A DNA stretch of 24,484 nt from Clostridia bacterium (GCA_029010655.1 JAQXKW010000161.1:1-24484), one strand, 5' to 3'; shown: positions 12,646 to 20,883, numbered from the stretch's first letter. The notes: generated from the letters alone by a model not told the origin. Numbers and translations are program-made.

Positions 12646-15486
12646 ATGGGTCGTATGATTAAGAGAAAAACGAAGCGAAGCCTTGCGCTGATGCTTGTGC
12701 TGACCATGCTCATATCCGCAATGAATATGGGCGCGGTAATAGGCGTAAAAGCCGCACAAAGGGCAGAAACCGTTCCTTACGGCAATCTGCTGGCGGTGAA
12801 TGTTGCGGATTTGGGGGACGCGGAAGCGGAAATACTCTGCTCGGGACTTCTTGCGGGAGATACCGTTACATATCAGTCGCCGGATAACAGCTACGGTCTC
12901 ATAACGGTTGACCCGGACACAAAGGAGATTACCGTATCGCCTTATACGGACGGGCTCGGCAATACGTGGACAGCTGTCTCGTGCCGTGTTGTTTCTCATG
13001 ACGGGCAGGAAATCGTCTCTCTCACGGACGGCAAAGGCAGCTTTGCATATGGGGGCGATGCATACACGGTTGAAGCGGATTATAAGCTCACCGTTTCAGT
13101 TGATAACCCTGAATTTACGGAAAAATTGCTGAAGGCTCCCTACATGCTTGCAAAGGGCGCAAGTAACCTTGACGTGCTTTGCGGCTCCGACGTTCAGGCA
13201 ACCCTGGAGGCGCTGGCGCAGAACAGGGATTTGCTCCAAAGACTGGTAGACGGCTACGATATGTACGGACCGGGCGGCGTTCTTGTAAAGCATTTGGACT
13301 TTCCCTGCAAGGACAGTGCGCAGAAGCTGGTAGACCAGTGCGATGCGAATGACGGCAAACTGGAGCTTAAAGTAAAGGGCGACGAGTGCAAAAACTCTGC
13401 GTCAAAGACCGCTTACCTCATGAATAACGGAGCTGACATAAAGCAGTCTGCCGAGGACGCTTATACAAATATATACGCTGTTTATGAAGACCTTAGCAAC
13501 CCCGGCTACCAAAGCACCCTTGTGGCGTACGGCTTTGCAACCCAGGAGATACTTAATACCGTATGTAATTCTTTGGGTCGTTGGCTTGAAACCGTTAAGT
13601 CCGTTATAGACGACCCTTGGGCAATACTTGACAACGCCGATGTGCTGGCGGAGGGTCTTACCGACGCACAGTACGCCGCCCTTGACCAGCTGATAGCAGC
13701 TGACGCAACCTTGGCGGACAGGACCTTTGAAGGTGCTGTTCCCGAAACGCTTGATGTTAAAACAGTAACGGTAGAAGCCGAGGTAAACCGCTATACGGTA
13801 ACCGTTCAGGTTTCCGCTCAGGTTATAGACAAAACCGGCATTGATACTTTTGAAACGGTATCACTTCCCACCGAAACTACCGTTATCAAGATGACGGCAG
13901 GAAGTGCCGGCACAGATATTCTTTCGCAGATTGAAGCATCGGGCGTTGAAGCGAGTGCTCTCGCAGGCTGGGATTCCTTCTACGGAGTAAACGAAGAGAA
14001 TTACGTCCGCAGTGTATCGGAAGATTTGACCGGTGAATATACTCTGGAAGACAACATTACCTATACAATTGCTTATACCCCCTGTACTCTGACCGTAATC
14101 TACGGCGAGGGATATGCAGAGGGCGAAAAGACCCCTGCACAAGTACCCTACGGTTATCAGATGAAGCTTCCCAGATATATCGGGGATTTGGTATATGACT
14201 ACACGGTCAACGGAAACGAAGCCGACCAGGGCGACGTAGTCCGTATTACCGGAAACACCACCCTTTCCCGCCTAACCGGAAAAGCATGGAACTATTACGG
14301 AATAGGCAAGCTTATTTCCGCAAACTATGCCGCTGACGACACAGCCGCACAGAATATTTTAACAAGAACCGCTCTGAGGACAGGCACCTTCCGCCTGCGC
14401 ACTCCCGCAAACTCCGACGGACTGCTTAGCATGGACAACTCAACCGGAGTATATACGGTAACGGCGAAAGCGTTTAAGGCAGACACCGGAGATTTGTGGT
14501 GGATACCCGAAACCGGCACGCTGAAGGGCGGCGAGGCTGACGGCACAGCTATCAGCTTTACCTTAGCTGACGGGATTAACTATACCGCTCAGTTCGACTC
14601 AAGCCTCAGCTTTGACAGAATAGCTGTAAACTACAAGGTGGTACTGCCTTGGTCCGTTGTGGGCATCAGCGCAGAGGAAGCACTGGAAATCCTTAACCTT
14701 CCCCATGCTCTCACCACCGATGCGGCAGAACAGCTTTCCTCAATGGAAACCCTGAACGGACAGTACGCAAACTTTGAAGCATTGAACGATAATATCAATG
14801 CGCTTTGGGTATCTGTCAACGGATCGGAAATGCCGCAGGAGTCAAAGGACGCCATGAAGGATTTGCTTGATAACTGTCAGGACGGGGACGGAACGCTTTA
14901 TCTTTACAGTTATCTTAACGAATACAGAGCCTGCGAAACGAAAGGCGAAAAGCTCGCCGTATATTACCTCCGTTATGACGGGGCAACCGGCATTAAAGCG
15001 CAGATAGACAAATTCTGCGAAAGCTTTGACATTATTGCGATAGACAACCGCGACAGTTTCGTAGACTTCCTGACACAGATAAATTACGATCAGTATATAG
15101 ACAAAATCGACCAGATTTACGTAGCAATGAAGGATATTCAGTCAAGCCTTGTGGCTCCAAACGCTTCTGTTGACACCGCCGATGACGGACTTAACGCTTT
15201 GACAGAGCTTGTGGCAGACAGCATTGACGGGACAAGAGCATACGGCACAGCCCTTGACGTGCCCGTTATGAACGCCGAGGTGAGCATAGAGAAAGAGCCG
15301 GACGCTCCCGAATATACCTTGGGCGACATTGACGGCGACGGCAAGATTAACGCAAAGGACTCTAACCTTCTGAAAAAGATCATTACGGGTAAAATGACAG
15401 GCGTTCCTGCGGCAGACATTAACGGAGACGGAAAGGTTACCGTAGTGGATCTGTATATGCTGAGACGCATAATCGTATCAAAATAA
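12646..15486 (+). CDS. Secreted dockerin protein of unrecognised fold with an internal duplication
   Basis: I do not recognise the body of this 946-residue protein. Residues 1-37 form a signal peptide (KRKTKRSLALMLVLTMLISA, cleavage near VKA-AQ). Residues about 46-350 and 554-865 look like diverged copies of one unit. Compare GNLLAVN with GKLISAN, NSYGLITVD with NSDGLLSMD, and LVDQCDANDGKLEL (228-241) with LLDNCQDGDGTLYL (740-753). A beta-rich spacer (370-545) separates them. Residues 892-946 are a type I dockerin with two intact calcium loops (DIDGDGKINAKD and DINGDGKVTVVD). Several cysteines, such as 65, 113, 179, 221, 232 and 248, could form disulfides. GAGAG at 12634-12638 supports the ATG at 12646. 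It ends in tandem TAA codons. No catalytic signature is visible, so an adhesin, binding or structural scaffold-attached role is as likely as an enzyme. Confidence 0.85.
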   Translation: MGRMIKRKTKRSLALMLVLTMLISAMNMGAVIGVKAAQRAETVPYGNLLAVNVADLGDAEAEILCSGLLAGDTVTYQSPDNSYGLITVDPDTKEITVSPYTDGLGNTWTAVSCRVVSHDGQEIVSLTDGKGSFAYGGDAYTVEADYKLTVSVDNPEFTEKLLKAPYMLAKGASNLDVLCGSDVQATLEALAQNRDLLQRLVDGYDMYGPGGVLVKHLDFPCKDSAQKLVDQCDANDGKLELKVKGDECKNSASKTAYLMNNGADIKQSAEDAYTNIYAVYEDLSNPGYQSTLVAYGFATQEILNTVCNSLGRWLETVKSVIDDPWAILDNADVLAEGLTDAQYAALDQLIAADATLADRTFEGAVPETLDVKTVTVEAEVNRYTVTVQVSAQVIDKTGIDTFETVSLPTETTVIKMTAGSAGTDILSQIEASGVEASALAGWDSFYGVNEENYVRSVSEDLTGEYTLEDNITYTIAYTPCTLTVIYGEGYAEGEKTPAQVPYGYQMKLPRYIGDLVYDYTVNGNEADQGDVVRITGNTTLSRLTGKAWNYYGIGKLISANYAADDTAAQNILTRTALRTGTFRLRTPANSDGLLSMDNSTGVYTVTAKAFKADTGDLWWIPETGTLKGGEADGTAISFTLADGINYTAQFDSSLSFDRIAVNYKVVLPWSVVGISAEEALEILNLPHALTTDAAEQLSSMETLNGQYANFEALNDNINALWVSVNGSEMPQESKDAMKDLLDNCQDGDGTLYLYSYLNEYRACETKGEKLAVYYLRYDGATGIKAQIDKFCESFDIIAIDNRDSFVDFLTQINYDQYIDKIDQIYVAMKDIQSSLVAPNASVDTADDGLNALTELVADSIDGTRAYGTALDVPVMNAEVSIEKEPDAPEYTLGDIDGDGKINAKDSNLLKKIITGKMTGVPAADINGDGKVTVVDLYMLRRIIVSK

Positions 15487-15505
15487 TAAGGCAGATTAAC
15501 CGAAC

Positions 15506-15540
15506 GGTGGGTGCGAGAAAATCGCACCCGCCGCACTTTT
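15506..15540 (+). terminator. Rho-independent terminator after the duplicated dockerin gene
   Basis: Arms 15506-15516 and 15522-15532 pair over 11 bases (one G-U) around a five-base loop, followed by GCACTTTTATAAT. By hand alignment 24 of 27 bases match the hairpin at 12442-12468. Confidence 0.85.
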
Positions 15541-15590
15541 ATAATATGAAAAGTGTCGAAAAACCACAGAAAACGGCAGTCTGCCGAGCC

Positions 15591-15619
15591 TTGACGAAGG
15601 CTTTTCCATGTGATAAAAT
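15591..15619 (+). promoter_or_regulatory. recG promoter
   Basis: TTGACG (15591-15596), 17 bases, TAAAAT (15614-15619), with a leader of about 23 bases ahead of AAGGGGGG and the recG ATG. Confidence 0.65.
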
Positions 15620-15648
15620 AGATAAAGAAAAAAGAAGGGGGGAAAGGC

Positions 15649-17784
15649 ATGATAACTCTTGAAAGCAGCGTAACGGAGCTGAAGGGCGTAGGCCCCGCAA
15701 AGGCAAAAGCTCTGGAGCGGGCGGGAATCCGCACGGTATGGGACCTTGCCCGTCATTATCCGAGAGCGTATCAGAACCGGGGAGACGTGAAAAAGGTTTC
15801 CCATGCGGCGCAAATCTGCCGTGACATGCCTCAGGCGCCCCCCTGCTCCCTTGTGCTCACCGTGGCGACAGAGCCGAGAACGGCCAACATCCGCCGCGGC
15901 ATGAGCCTTACAAAATTTAAGGCTTTCGACGAAAGCGGAGCGGTTGATATTACCTATTTCAATCAGCCGTTTGTAAAAAACGTGTTTTCCGTGGGAGCGG
16001 AGTTCAGATTTTGGGGCAGAATGCAGCTTTCCGGCGGCAGACCTACCCTTGCAAACCCCGTGTGGGAGCCTTTTTCGGAGGACGCGCCTTTGCCCCCCAT
16101 AGTTCCCGTTTATCCTTTGTCCGCAGGACTTTCCCAGAAATTTCTGGCAGGGCTTATAAAGGAAGCGGTCAGAGCGGCGTCCCTTGAAATAAAGGAGCAT
16201 ATTCCCTCGGAAATACTCCGTGAAAACGGACTTTGCACCGCCGCATATGCGCTTCGTTGCGTCCATTTTCCGCCGGACACGGACGCGCTTTCAGCGGCAA
16301 GAAAAAGGCTTGCCTTTGACGAATTATTCACCCTTGCGGCGGCAATGGGCTCCGCTAAAAACGGAAAAGCCGCCCGTGGGGCTCACCCCTGTCCCGACAG
16401 CGATGTGGGAGAACTGCTTAATGTACTCCCGTTCAGCCTTACGGGAGCGCAGAAAAGAAGCATCGGGGAAATTTCGGAGGACATGAAAAAAGACGCTCCC
16501 ATGTGCCGTATTCTTTGCGGCGACGTGGGAAGCGGAAAAACCGCCGTTGCGGCGGCGGCGGCATATATCGCCGTGAAAAACGGCACCCGCTGTGCGATTA
16601 TGGCGCCTACGGAAATTCTTGCAAAACAGCACTATGCAGACCTTTCGGAAATATTCGGCGCTCTGGGAATAGAAACAGCCCTTCTGTGCGGCTCCATGAC
16701 GGCGGCGGAAAAACGGAAGGTCAGGGAAAGCATTGCCGCAGACGGTGCGCCTGTGGTTATCGGAACCCATGCGCTTTTGTCCGACGGAGTGGAGTTTAAC
16801 AATTTTGGGCTTGTCATTACCGACGAACAGCACCGATTCGGCGCAAATCAGAGGGCGCTTCTCCGTGAAAAAACAAAAACGGCTCATTCCCTTGTAATGA
16901 GCGCAACCCCCATTCCCAGAACCCTGTCCTTAGTTATATACGGGGACCTTGATGTTTCCCGCCTTGACGAAATGCCGCCCGGGCGGCAGAAGGTGGGAAC
17001 CTTCCGTGTGGACGAGAGCTATCGGGAAAGACTGCTGGGATTTATAAAAAAGCAGGCGTCAGAGGGGCACCGCACATATGTGGTCTGCCCCGCCATTGAA
17101 GAAACGGCGGAAAAAACGGAAAGCGCCGAGGAAATGTGCGATATTCTGTTTATGCCCGCACCTGTCCGCGAGCCTCCCGTAAAAGCGGCGCTCCCCTATA
17201 CGGAGGAGCTGAAAAGAAAACTGCCGGAGCTGAAAATAGGCTTTATCCACGGCAAAATGAAAACTGCCGAAAAGGACGAGACTATGGGCGCTTTTGTGAG
17301 AGGCGAGCTTGACGTGCTTGTCTCCACCACCGTTATCGAGGTGGGCGTAAACGTGCCGGAGGCAACGCTTATGGTGGTCGAAAACGCCGAGAGATTCGGT
17401 CTTTCCCAGCTTCACCAGCTGAGAGGACGTGTAGGCAGAGGAAAGGATAAATCCTACTGTATTTTAGTGTCCGACACGGAAAACGAAACGTCCGTGCACC
17501 GCCTTGAAACCATGTGCAAAATGTCCGACGGCTTTGCAATCGCCGAGGAGGATCTGAAAATGAGAGGCCCCGGAGACTTTTTCGCTCGCGGCGACACCAT
17601 TCGCCAAAGCGGCGCCGCCGACCTTACCTTTGCTTCTTCCGCATCGCCGGAGCTGACGGCTAAAGCCACCGAGGCGGCGAAAAAACTGCTGAAAAGGGAC
17701 CCGGAGCTTGCACTTCCCGAGCATGAAGAATTGAGAAAAACGGTGCAAAGGCTTCGCAGGGGCTTTGAAAATACGATAAACTGA
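15649..17784 (+). CDS. recG: ATP-dependent DNA helicase RecG
   Basis: RecG is a double-strand DNA translocase that reverses stalled forks and processes recombination branches. The 711-residue product shows the N-terminal wedge/OB region (SVTELKGVGPAKAKALERAG, then VDITYFNQPFVKNVF). Helicase motif I is GDVGSGKT (291-298), motif II is DEQH (392-395), motif III is MSATPIPRT, and it has the RecG-typical YGDLDVSRLDEMPPGR. The C-terminal lobe carries STTVIEVGVNVPEAT and QLRGRVGRG (motifs V and VI), plus the downstream QSGAADLTFA region. Length is near the family norm. The ATG at 15649 follows AAGGGGGG. rnmV starts one base after its TGA, so the two are co-transcribed and probably translationally coupled. 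Confidence 0.97.
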   Translation: MITLESSVTELKGVGPAKAKALERAGIRTVWDLARHYPRAYQNRGDVKKVSHAAQICRDMPQAPPCSLVLTVATEPRTANIRRGMSLTKFKAFDESGAVDITYFNQPFVKNVFSVGAEFRFWGRMQLSGGRPTLANPVWEPFSEDAPLPPIVPVYPLSAGLSQKFLAGLIKEAVRAASLEIKEHIPSEILRENGLCTAAYALRCVHFPPDTDALSAARKRLAFDELFTLAAAMGSAKNGKAARGAHPCPDSDVGELLNVLPFSLTGAQKRSIGEISEDMKKDAPMCRILCGDVGSGKTAVAAAAAYIAVKNGTRCAIMAPTEILAKQHYADLSEIFGALGIETALLCGSMTAAEKRKVRESIAADGAPVVIGTHALLSDGVEFNNFGLVITDEQHRFGANQRALLREKTKTAHSLVMSATPIPRTLSLVIYGDLDVSRLDEMPPGRQKVGTFRVDESYRERLLGFIKKQASEGHRTYVVCPAIEETAEKTESAEEMCDILFMPAPVREPPVKAALPYTEELKRKLPELKIGFIHGKMKTAEKDETMGAFVRGELDVLVSTTVIEVGVNVPEATLMVVENAERFGLSQLHQLRGRVGRGKDKSYCILVSDTENETSVHRLETMCKMSDGFAIAEEDLKMRGPGDFFARGDTIRQSGAADLTFASSASPELTAKATEAAKKLLKRDPELALPEHEELRKTVQRLRRGFENTIN

Positions 17785-17785
17785 T

Positions 17786-18391
17786 ATGGAAAAAGAAAGA
17801 ATAAAAATCGGACTTCCCGTAATAGTCGAGGGAAAATACGATAAAATCAAGCTGTCCTCCGTAATCGATGCCCATATAGTAACCACCGAGGGTTTCGGCG
17901 TGTTCAGAAATCGGGAGAGGGCGAGCCTTATCCGCCGCCTTTCCGAAAACGGAATCATAATCCTCACCGACAGCGATGGAGCGGGAAGGCTTATAAGGTC
18001 AAAGCTCTGCTCGTCGGTGCCTGCGGATAAGATATATAATCTGTACGTTCCCCGAATAGAGGGCAAGGAAAAACGAAAATCCGCCCCGTCAAAGGAGGGC
18101 GTGCTGGGCGTCGAGGGCATGGAGGCAGAGCTGCTCCGACAGCTTTTCCGTGATTTTGTCAGCCGCTTCGGCGAAGGAGGAAAAAAGACCGGCGGCGAGG
18201 ATGTCTCCACGGCGGACTTTTACGAAGCGGGTCTTACGGGCGCACCCGACAGCAGGGCACGGCGGGACACCTTTGCCGCCTCCTTGGGGCTTCCCCCCGG
18301 AATGACCGCAAATTCGCTCCTTTCCGCGGTCAATGTTTTAATGGGAAGGGACGAGTTTTACGCCCTTTTCACCCAAAAGGCGGAAAAATGA
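17786..18391 (+). CDS. rnmV: Ribonuclease M5 (5S rRNA maturation, TOPRIM domain)
   Basis: RNase M5 trims precursor 5S rRNA, with ribosomal protein L18 as helper in Bacillus. The 201-residue product begins with a TOPRIM nuclease domain: the acidic motif VIVEGKYDK (Glu15) and ILTDSDGAG (Asp62, Asp64). The C-terminal half (STADFYEAGLTGAPDSRARR, then LGLPPGMTANSL) lines up with the RNase M5 C-terminal region. There is one base between the recG stop and this ATG, with no strong ribosome binding site, which points to coupled translation. In many Firmicutes rnmV sits beside ksgA (rsmA); here it is with recG. A M5-like paralogue with another RNA target is the main alternative. Confidence 0.85.
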   Translation: MEKERIKIGLPVIVEGKYDKIKLSSVIDAHIVTTEGFGVFRNRERASLIRRLSENGIIILTDSDGAGRLIRSKLCSSVPADKIYNLYVPRIEGKEKRKSAPSKEGVLGVEGMEAELLRQLFRDFVSRFGEGGKKTGGEDVSTADFYEAGLTGAPDSRARRDTFAASLGLPPGMTANSLLSAVNVLMGRDEFYALFTQKAEK

Positions 18392-18426
18392 GTGATTTCC
18401 AACATTTTTCGACGGATATAACCTGA

Positions 18427-18490
18427 ATAGTTGCAAAAATTAAACTCATTAAGCAAATCTTAACTGATTTTTGCAACTATTTTATTTTAT
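18427..18490 (+). terminator. Long-loop inverted repeat after rnmV, probable terminator
   Basis: Arms 18427-18440 and 18467-18480 are a perfect 14-bp inverted repeat with a 26-base loop, followed by TTTATTTTAT. The U-rich tail suits a terminator for recG-rnmV, but the AT-rich stem and long loop are unusual. Confidence 0.55.
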
Positions 18491-18505
18491 CCTTGCAAAA
18501 ACGCC

Positions 18506-18534
18506 TTGACAATTTGCGGATAATCGTGTATACT
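18506..18534 (+). promoter_or_regulatory. Promoter of the DRE-TIM acyltransferase gene
   Basis: TTGACA (18506-18511), 17 bases, TATACT (18529-18534), with transcription predicted near 18541 and a short leader containing AAAGGCGG before the ATG. Confidence 0.8.
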
Positions 18535-18565
18535 AAGAGCCATATAACCGAAAGGCGGCAAATAA

Positions 18566-20011
18566 ATGGCAAATAAAGCAAAAACCTTCAGAGACAGAAA
18601 CGGCGACCGTGACGGCAGAGTTGAATTTTCCGAAAGCACAAATTTAATCGAGCAGTCCGTCTATCATTATCAGCTCCAGGACAGAGACACACCGTACCTG
18701 TACCGCCAGCTTTACAGCTACGACGCAGTGCCCCGTGTGTCCTTCAACCACAGATACGTTCCCGTGAACATGCCTGAAAAAATATGGATTACCGATACCA
18801 CCTTCCGTGACGGTCAGCAGTCAAGAGCGCCTTTCACGGTGGATCAGATAGTTGATTTGTTTAAGCTTCTCCATAAGCTGGGCGGACCCAAGGGTATTAT
18901 CCGCCAGTCGGAATTTTTCGTATATTCCGAAAAGGACAGAGAAGCGCTTCAGAGATGTATGGATTTAGGGTATGAATTTCCCGAAATCACAAGCTGGATA
19001 AGAGCCTCCAAAAAGGACTTTGAGCTGGTAAAAAGTCTGGGAATTAAGGAGACGGGCGTTCTCGTATCCTGCTCCGACTACCATATATATAATAAAATGG
19101 GGCTTACCCGCGCGCAGGCTATGGATAAATATCTCGGCGTGGTAAAAGAGGTGCTTGAAATGGGCATACGTCCCCGTTGCCACTTCGAGGATATAACCAG
19201 AGCCGATTTCTACGGCTTTGTTGTCCCCTTTGCAACGGCGCTCCGCCGGCTTGGCGAGGAGTACGGAATCCCCGTAAAAATCAGAGCCTGCGATACTATG
19301 GGCTACGGCGTAACGTACCCCGGTGCGGCGCTTCCCCGAAGCGTTCCCGGCATAATCTACGGCCTTATCCACTATGCGGGAATCGATTCCTCCATGCTTG
19401 AGTGGCACGGACATAACGATTTTTATAAGGTTGTCACCAACGCATCCACGGCGTGGCTGTACGGCGCCTCCGGCGTAAACTGCTCGCTTCTGGGAATAGG
19501 CGAGAGAACGGGCAACTGCCCCCTTGAGGCAATGTGTATGGAGTATGCATCCCTGAGAGGTACAAGGGACGGAATGGATCTTCCCACCATAACCGAAATC
19601 GGCAGATATTTTGAAAATGAAATCGGCTACGATATTCCCCCCAGAACGCCGTTTGTGGGCAGAGATTTCAACGTGACCCGTGCGGGAATCCATGCCGACG
19701 GACTGATGAAGGACGAGGAAATCTACAATATATTTAATACGGAGCTGCTTTTGGGCAGACCCGCCTCTGTGGCAATCGACGCACACAGCGGTCTCGCAGG
19801 CGTGGCGCATTGGATGAATACAAGGCTCGCCGAGCGGGGAGCGGGCATAAAGCTTGATAAACGGGACGAGCGCATAGCTAAGGTGAAGGAGCTTATCGAT
19901 AAGGAATACGAAAACGGCAGAAACACCGTAATGAGCGATAAGGAGCTCTCCGCATTTGTACGGGAGATCATACCGGAGCTGGCTCAGTATTTCCCCGATA
20001 CGGCAAACTGA
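18566..20011 (+). CDS. DRE-TIM metallolyase: 2-isopropylmalate/homocitrate/Re-citrate synthase family
   Basis: This 481-residue enzyme belongs to the family that condenses acetyl-CoA with a 2-oxo acid. The TIM-barrel metal site is clear: ITDTTFRDGQQSR (75-87), HGHND (281-285) and GERTGNCPLE (312-321). It has an N-terminal extension of about 70 residues before the barrel, where most relatives have only a few. It lacks an obvious long C-terminal leucine-binding LeuA domain. The family includes LeuA, homocitrate synthase and the clostridial Re-citrate synthase. Because it stands alone, away from leu genes, Re-citrate synthase (citrate from oxaloacetate for glutamate synthesis) is a reasonable candidate, but this is inference. 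The ATG at 18566 has AAGGCGG seven bases upstream. It is monocistronic, between its own promoter and that of secG. Confidence 0.85.
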   Translation: MANKAKTFRDRNGDRDGRVEFSESTNLIEQSVYHYQLQDRDTPYLYRQLYSYDAVPRVSFNHRYVPVNMPEKIWITDTTFRDGQQSRAPFTVDQIVDLFKLLHKLGGPKGIIRQSEFFVYSEKDREALQRCMDLGYEFPEITSWIRASKKDFELVKSLGIKETGVLVSCSDYHIYNKMGLTRAQAMDKYLGVVKEVLEMGIRPRCHFEDITRADFYGFVVPFATALRRLGEEYGIPVKIRACDTMGYGVTYPGAALPRSVPGIIYGLIHYAGIDSSMLEWHGHNDFYKVVTNASTAWLYGASGVNCSLLGIGERTGNCPLEAMCMEYASLRGTRDGMDLPTITEIGRYFENEIGYDIPPRTPFVGRDFNVTRAGIHADGLMKDEEIYNIFNTELLLGRPASVAIDAHSGLAGVAHWMNTRLAERGAGIKLDKRDERIAKVKELIDKEYENGRNTVMSDKELSAFVREIIPELAQYFPDTAN

Positions 20012-20053
20012 CGGCACCTTTCAAACATTTTTACGAAAAATATAAATTTTCTA

Positions 20054-20082
20054 TTGCAATTTACAATCGGATGTGGTACAAT
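20054..20082 (+). promoter_or_regulatory. secG promoter
   Basis: TTGCAA (20054-20059), 17 bases, TACAAT (20077-20082), about 60 bases before the secG start. The in-frame alternative start at 20095 lies inside this leader and has no ribosome binding site. Confidence 0.65.
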
Positions 20083-20151
20083 ACATGAGCGTCCGTGCAT
20101 GCGGAGGCGATTTTTCGACTAATTATCACTGAACATAAAGGAGATTTGAAA

Positions 20152-20571
20152 ATGTTTGATCTTATAATCGGGATAATCCTTCTTGTTTTTTCCGTGTTTC
20201 TTGTAATAGCAGTGCTTATGCAGGAGGGAAAGTCACATAATCTGTCCGGTACCATCGCCGGCGGCGCAGATACCTTCTTCGGCAAAAATAAGGGTCAGGC
20301 AGTCAGCAAAAAGCTTTCCGTGCTCACCAGTGTTGTTGCAATCATCTTTGTGCTTTTGGTATGTACGGTTTATGTGCGCAACGCTGAAAACAAAACAGAC
20401 AATGAGAGCTTCTGGGAAATGGTAGTGGGCTCCGGCGACGAGGATAAGACCGAGGACACCACCGCAGCACAGGACACCACCGCAGCAGCGGCTGAGGAGA
20501 CAACCGCGGCAGAGGCAGAGGACACTACTGCAGAGCAGGCTGAAGATACCACCGCCGAGACTGCCGAGTAA
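20152..20571 (+). CDS. secG: Protein translocase subunit SecG with acidic C-terminal tail
   Basis: SecG is the small membrane subunit of the SecYEG channel. The first 76 residues are normal SecG: a transmembrane segment (3-23), the conserved loop VLMQEGKSHNLSGTIAGGAD leading to FFGKNKG, and a second transmembrane segment (about 55-76). An added tail (77-139) is rich in Asp, Glu, Thr and Ala, with five TTA units six to eight residues apart. SecG is usually about 75 residues, so the tail nearly doubles it. By the known SecG topology it would face outside the cell. The ATG at 20152 is chosen because AAAGGAG (20137-20143) lies eight bases upstream. A strong terminator follows. Confidence 0.92.
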   Translation: MFDLIIGIILLVFSVFLVIAVLMQEGKSHNLSGTIAGGADTFFGKNKGQAVSKKLSVLTSVVAIIFVLLVCTVYVRNAENKTDNESFWEMVVGSGDEDKTEDTTAAQDTTAAAAEETTAAEAEDTTAEQAEDTTAETAE

Positions 20572-20592
20572 TTTACATAGTTGATTAATAGG

Positions 20593-20619
20593 AAAAAAAC
20601 CGCCGTCCGGCGGTTTTTT
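20593..20619 (+). terminator. secG terminator
   Basis: CCGCC (20600-20604) pairs with GGCGG (20609-20613) around GTCC. The stem extends through the flanking A-run and TTTTTT, giving a compact Rho-independent terminator 20 bases after the secG stop. Confidence 0.92.
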
Positions 20620-20666
20620 CTTTGCGGTTTTGCCCTTGCCCACAGCAGGGGGTACAAGACTGGCGG

Positions 20667-20712
20667 CTAGCTGCTAGCAGCTAGCAGCTAGCAGCTAGCA
20701 GCTAGCAGCTAG
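20667..20712. repeat. Heptamer tandem repeat (CTAGCAG)
   Basis: One CTAGCTG unit (20667-20673) is followed by five exact CTAGCAG units (20674-20708) and a partial CTAG. The first unit is inverted relative to the rest, so 20667-20684 is a perfect 18-base palindrome. Confidence 0.95.
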
Positions 20713-20714
20713 TT

Positions 20715-20754
20715 GGCGGCTTCGCCGCCCACACCGGGGGACGCTCGCGTCCCC
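20715..20754. repeat. Two adjacent short palindromic hairpins
   Basis: GGCGGC-TTC-GCCGCC (20715-20729) and GGGGACGC-TC-GCGTCCCC (20737-20754) sit between the heptamer array and the first REP-like element. Neither has a U-tract. Confidence 0.8.
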
Positions 20755-20755
20755 A

Positions 20756-20792
20756 TGTCATTGCGAGGGTGTAAAGCACCCGTGGCAATCTC
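20756..20792 (+). repeat. REP-like palindromic element, copy A
   Basis: TGTCATTGCGAG leads into a hairpin tip GGGTG-TAAAG-CACCC and ends GTGGCAATCTC. ATTGC and GCAAT form the outer stem. Confidence 0.85.
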
Positions 20793-20838
20793 TACGAATA
20801 AATTGATGGCACCTTCCGTCTATGCACCGCACCAACAT

Positions 20839-20883
20839 TGTCATTGCGAGACGGGCGTAACGCCCGTCGTGGCAATCCTTACT
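20839..20883 (+). repeat. REP-like palindromic element, copy B
   Basis: It has the same flanks as copy A (TGTCATTGCGAG and GTGGCAATC, then CTTACT) but a different tip: ACGGGCG-TAA-CGCCCGT. Confidence 0.9.

Noticed and set aside
20030..20051. ATTTTT-ACG-AAAAAT as a terminator of the DRE-TIM gene
   Set aside because: The stem is short and only A-T pairs, so stability is poor; it may be chance in AT-rich DNA.
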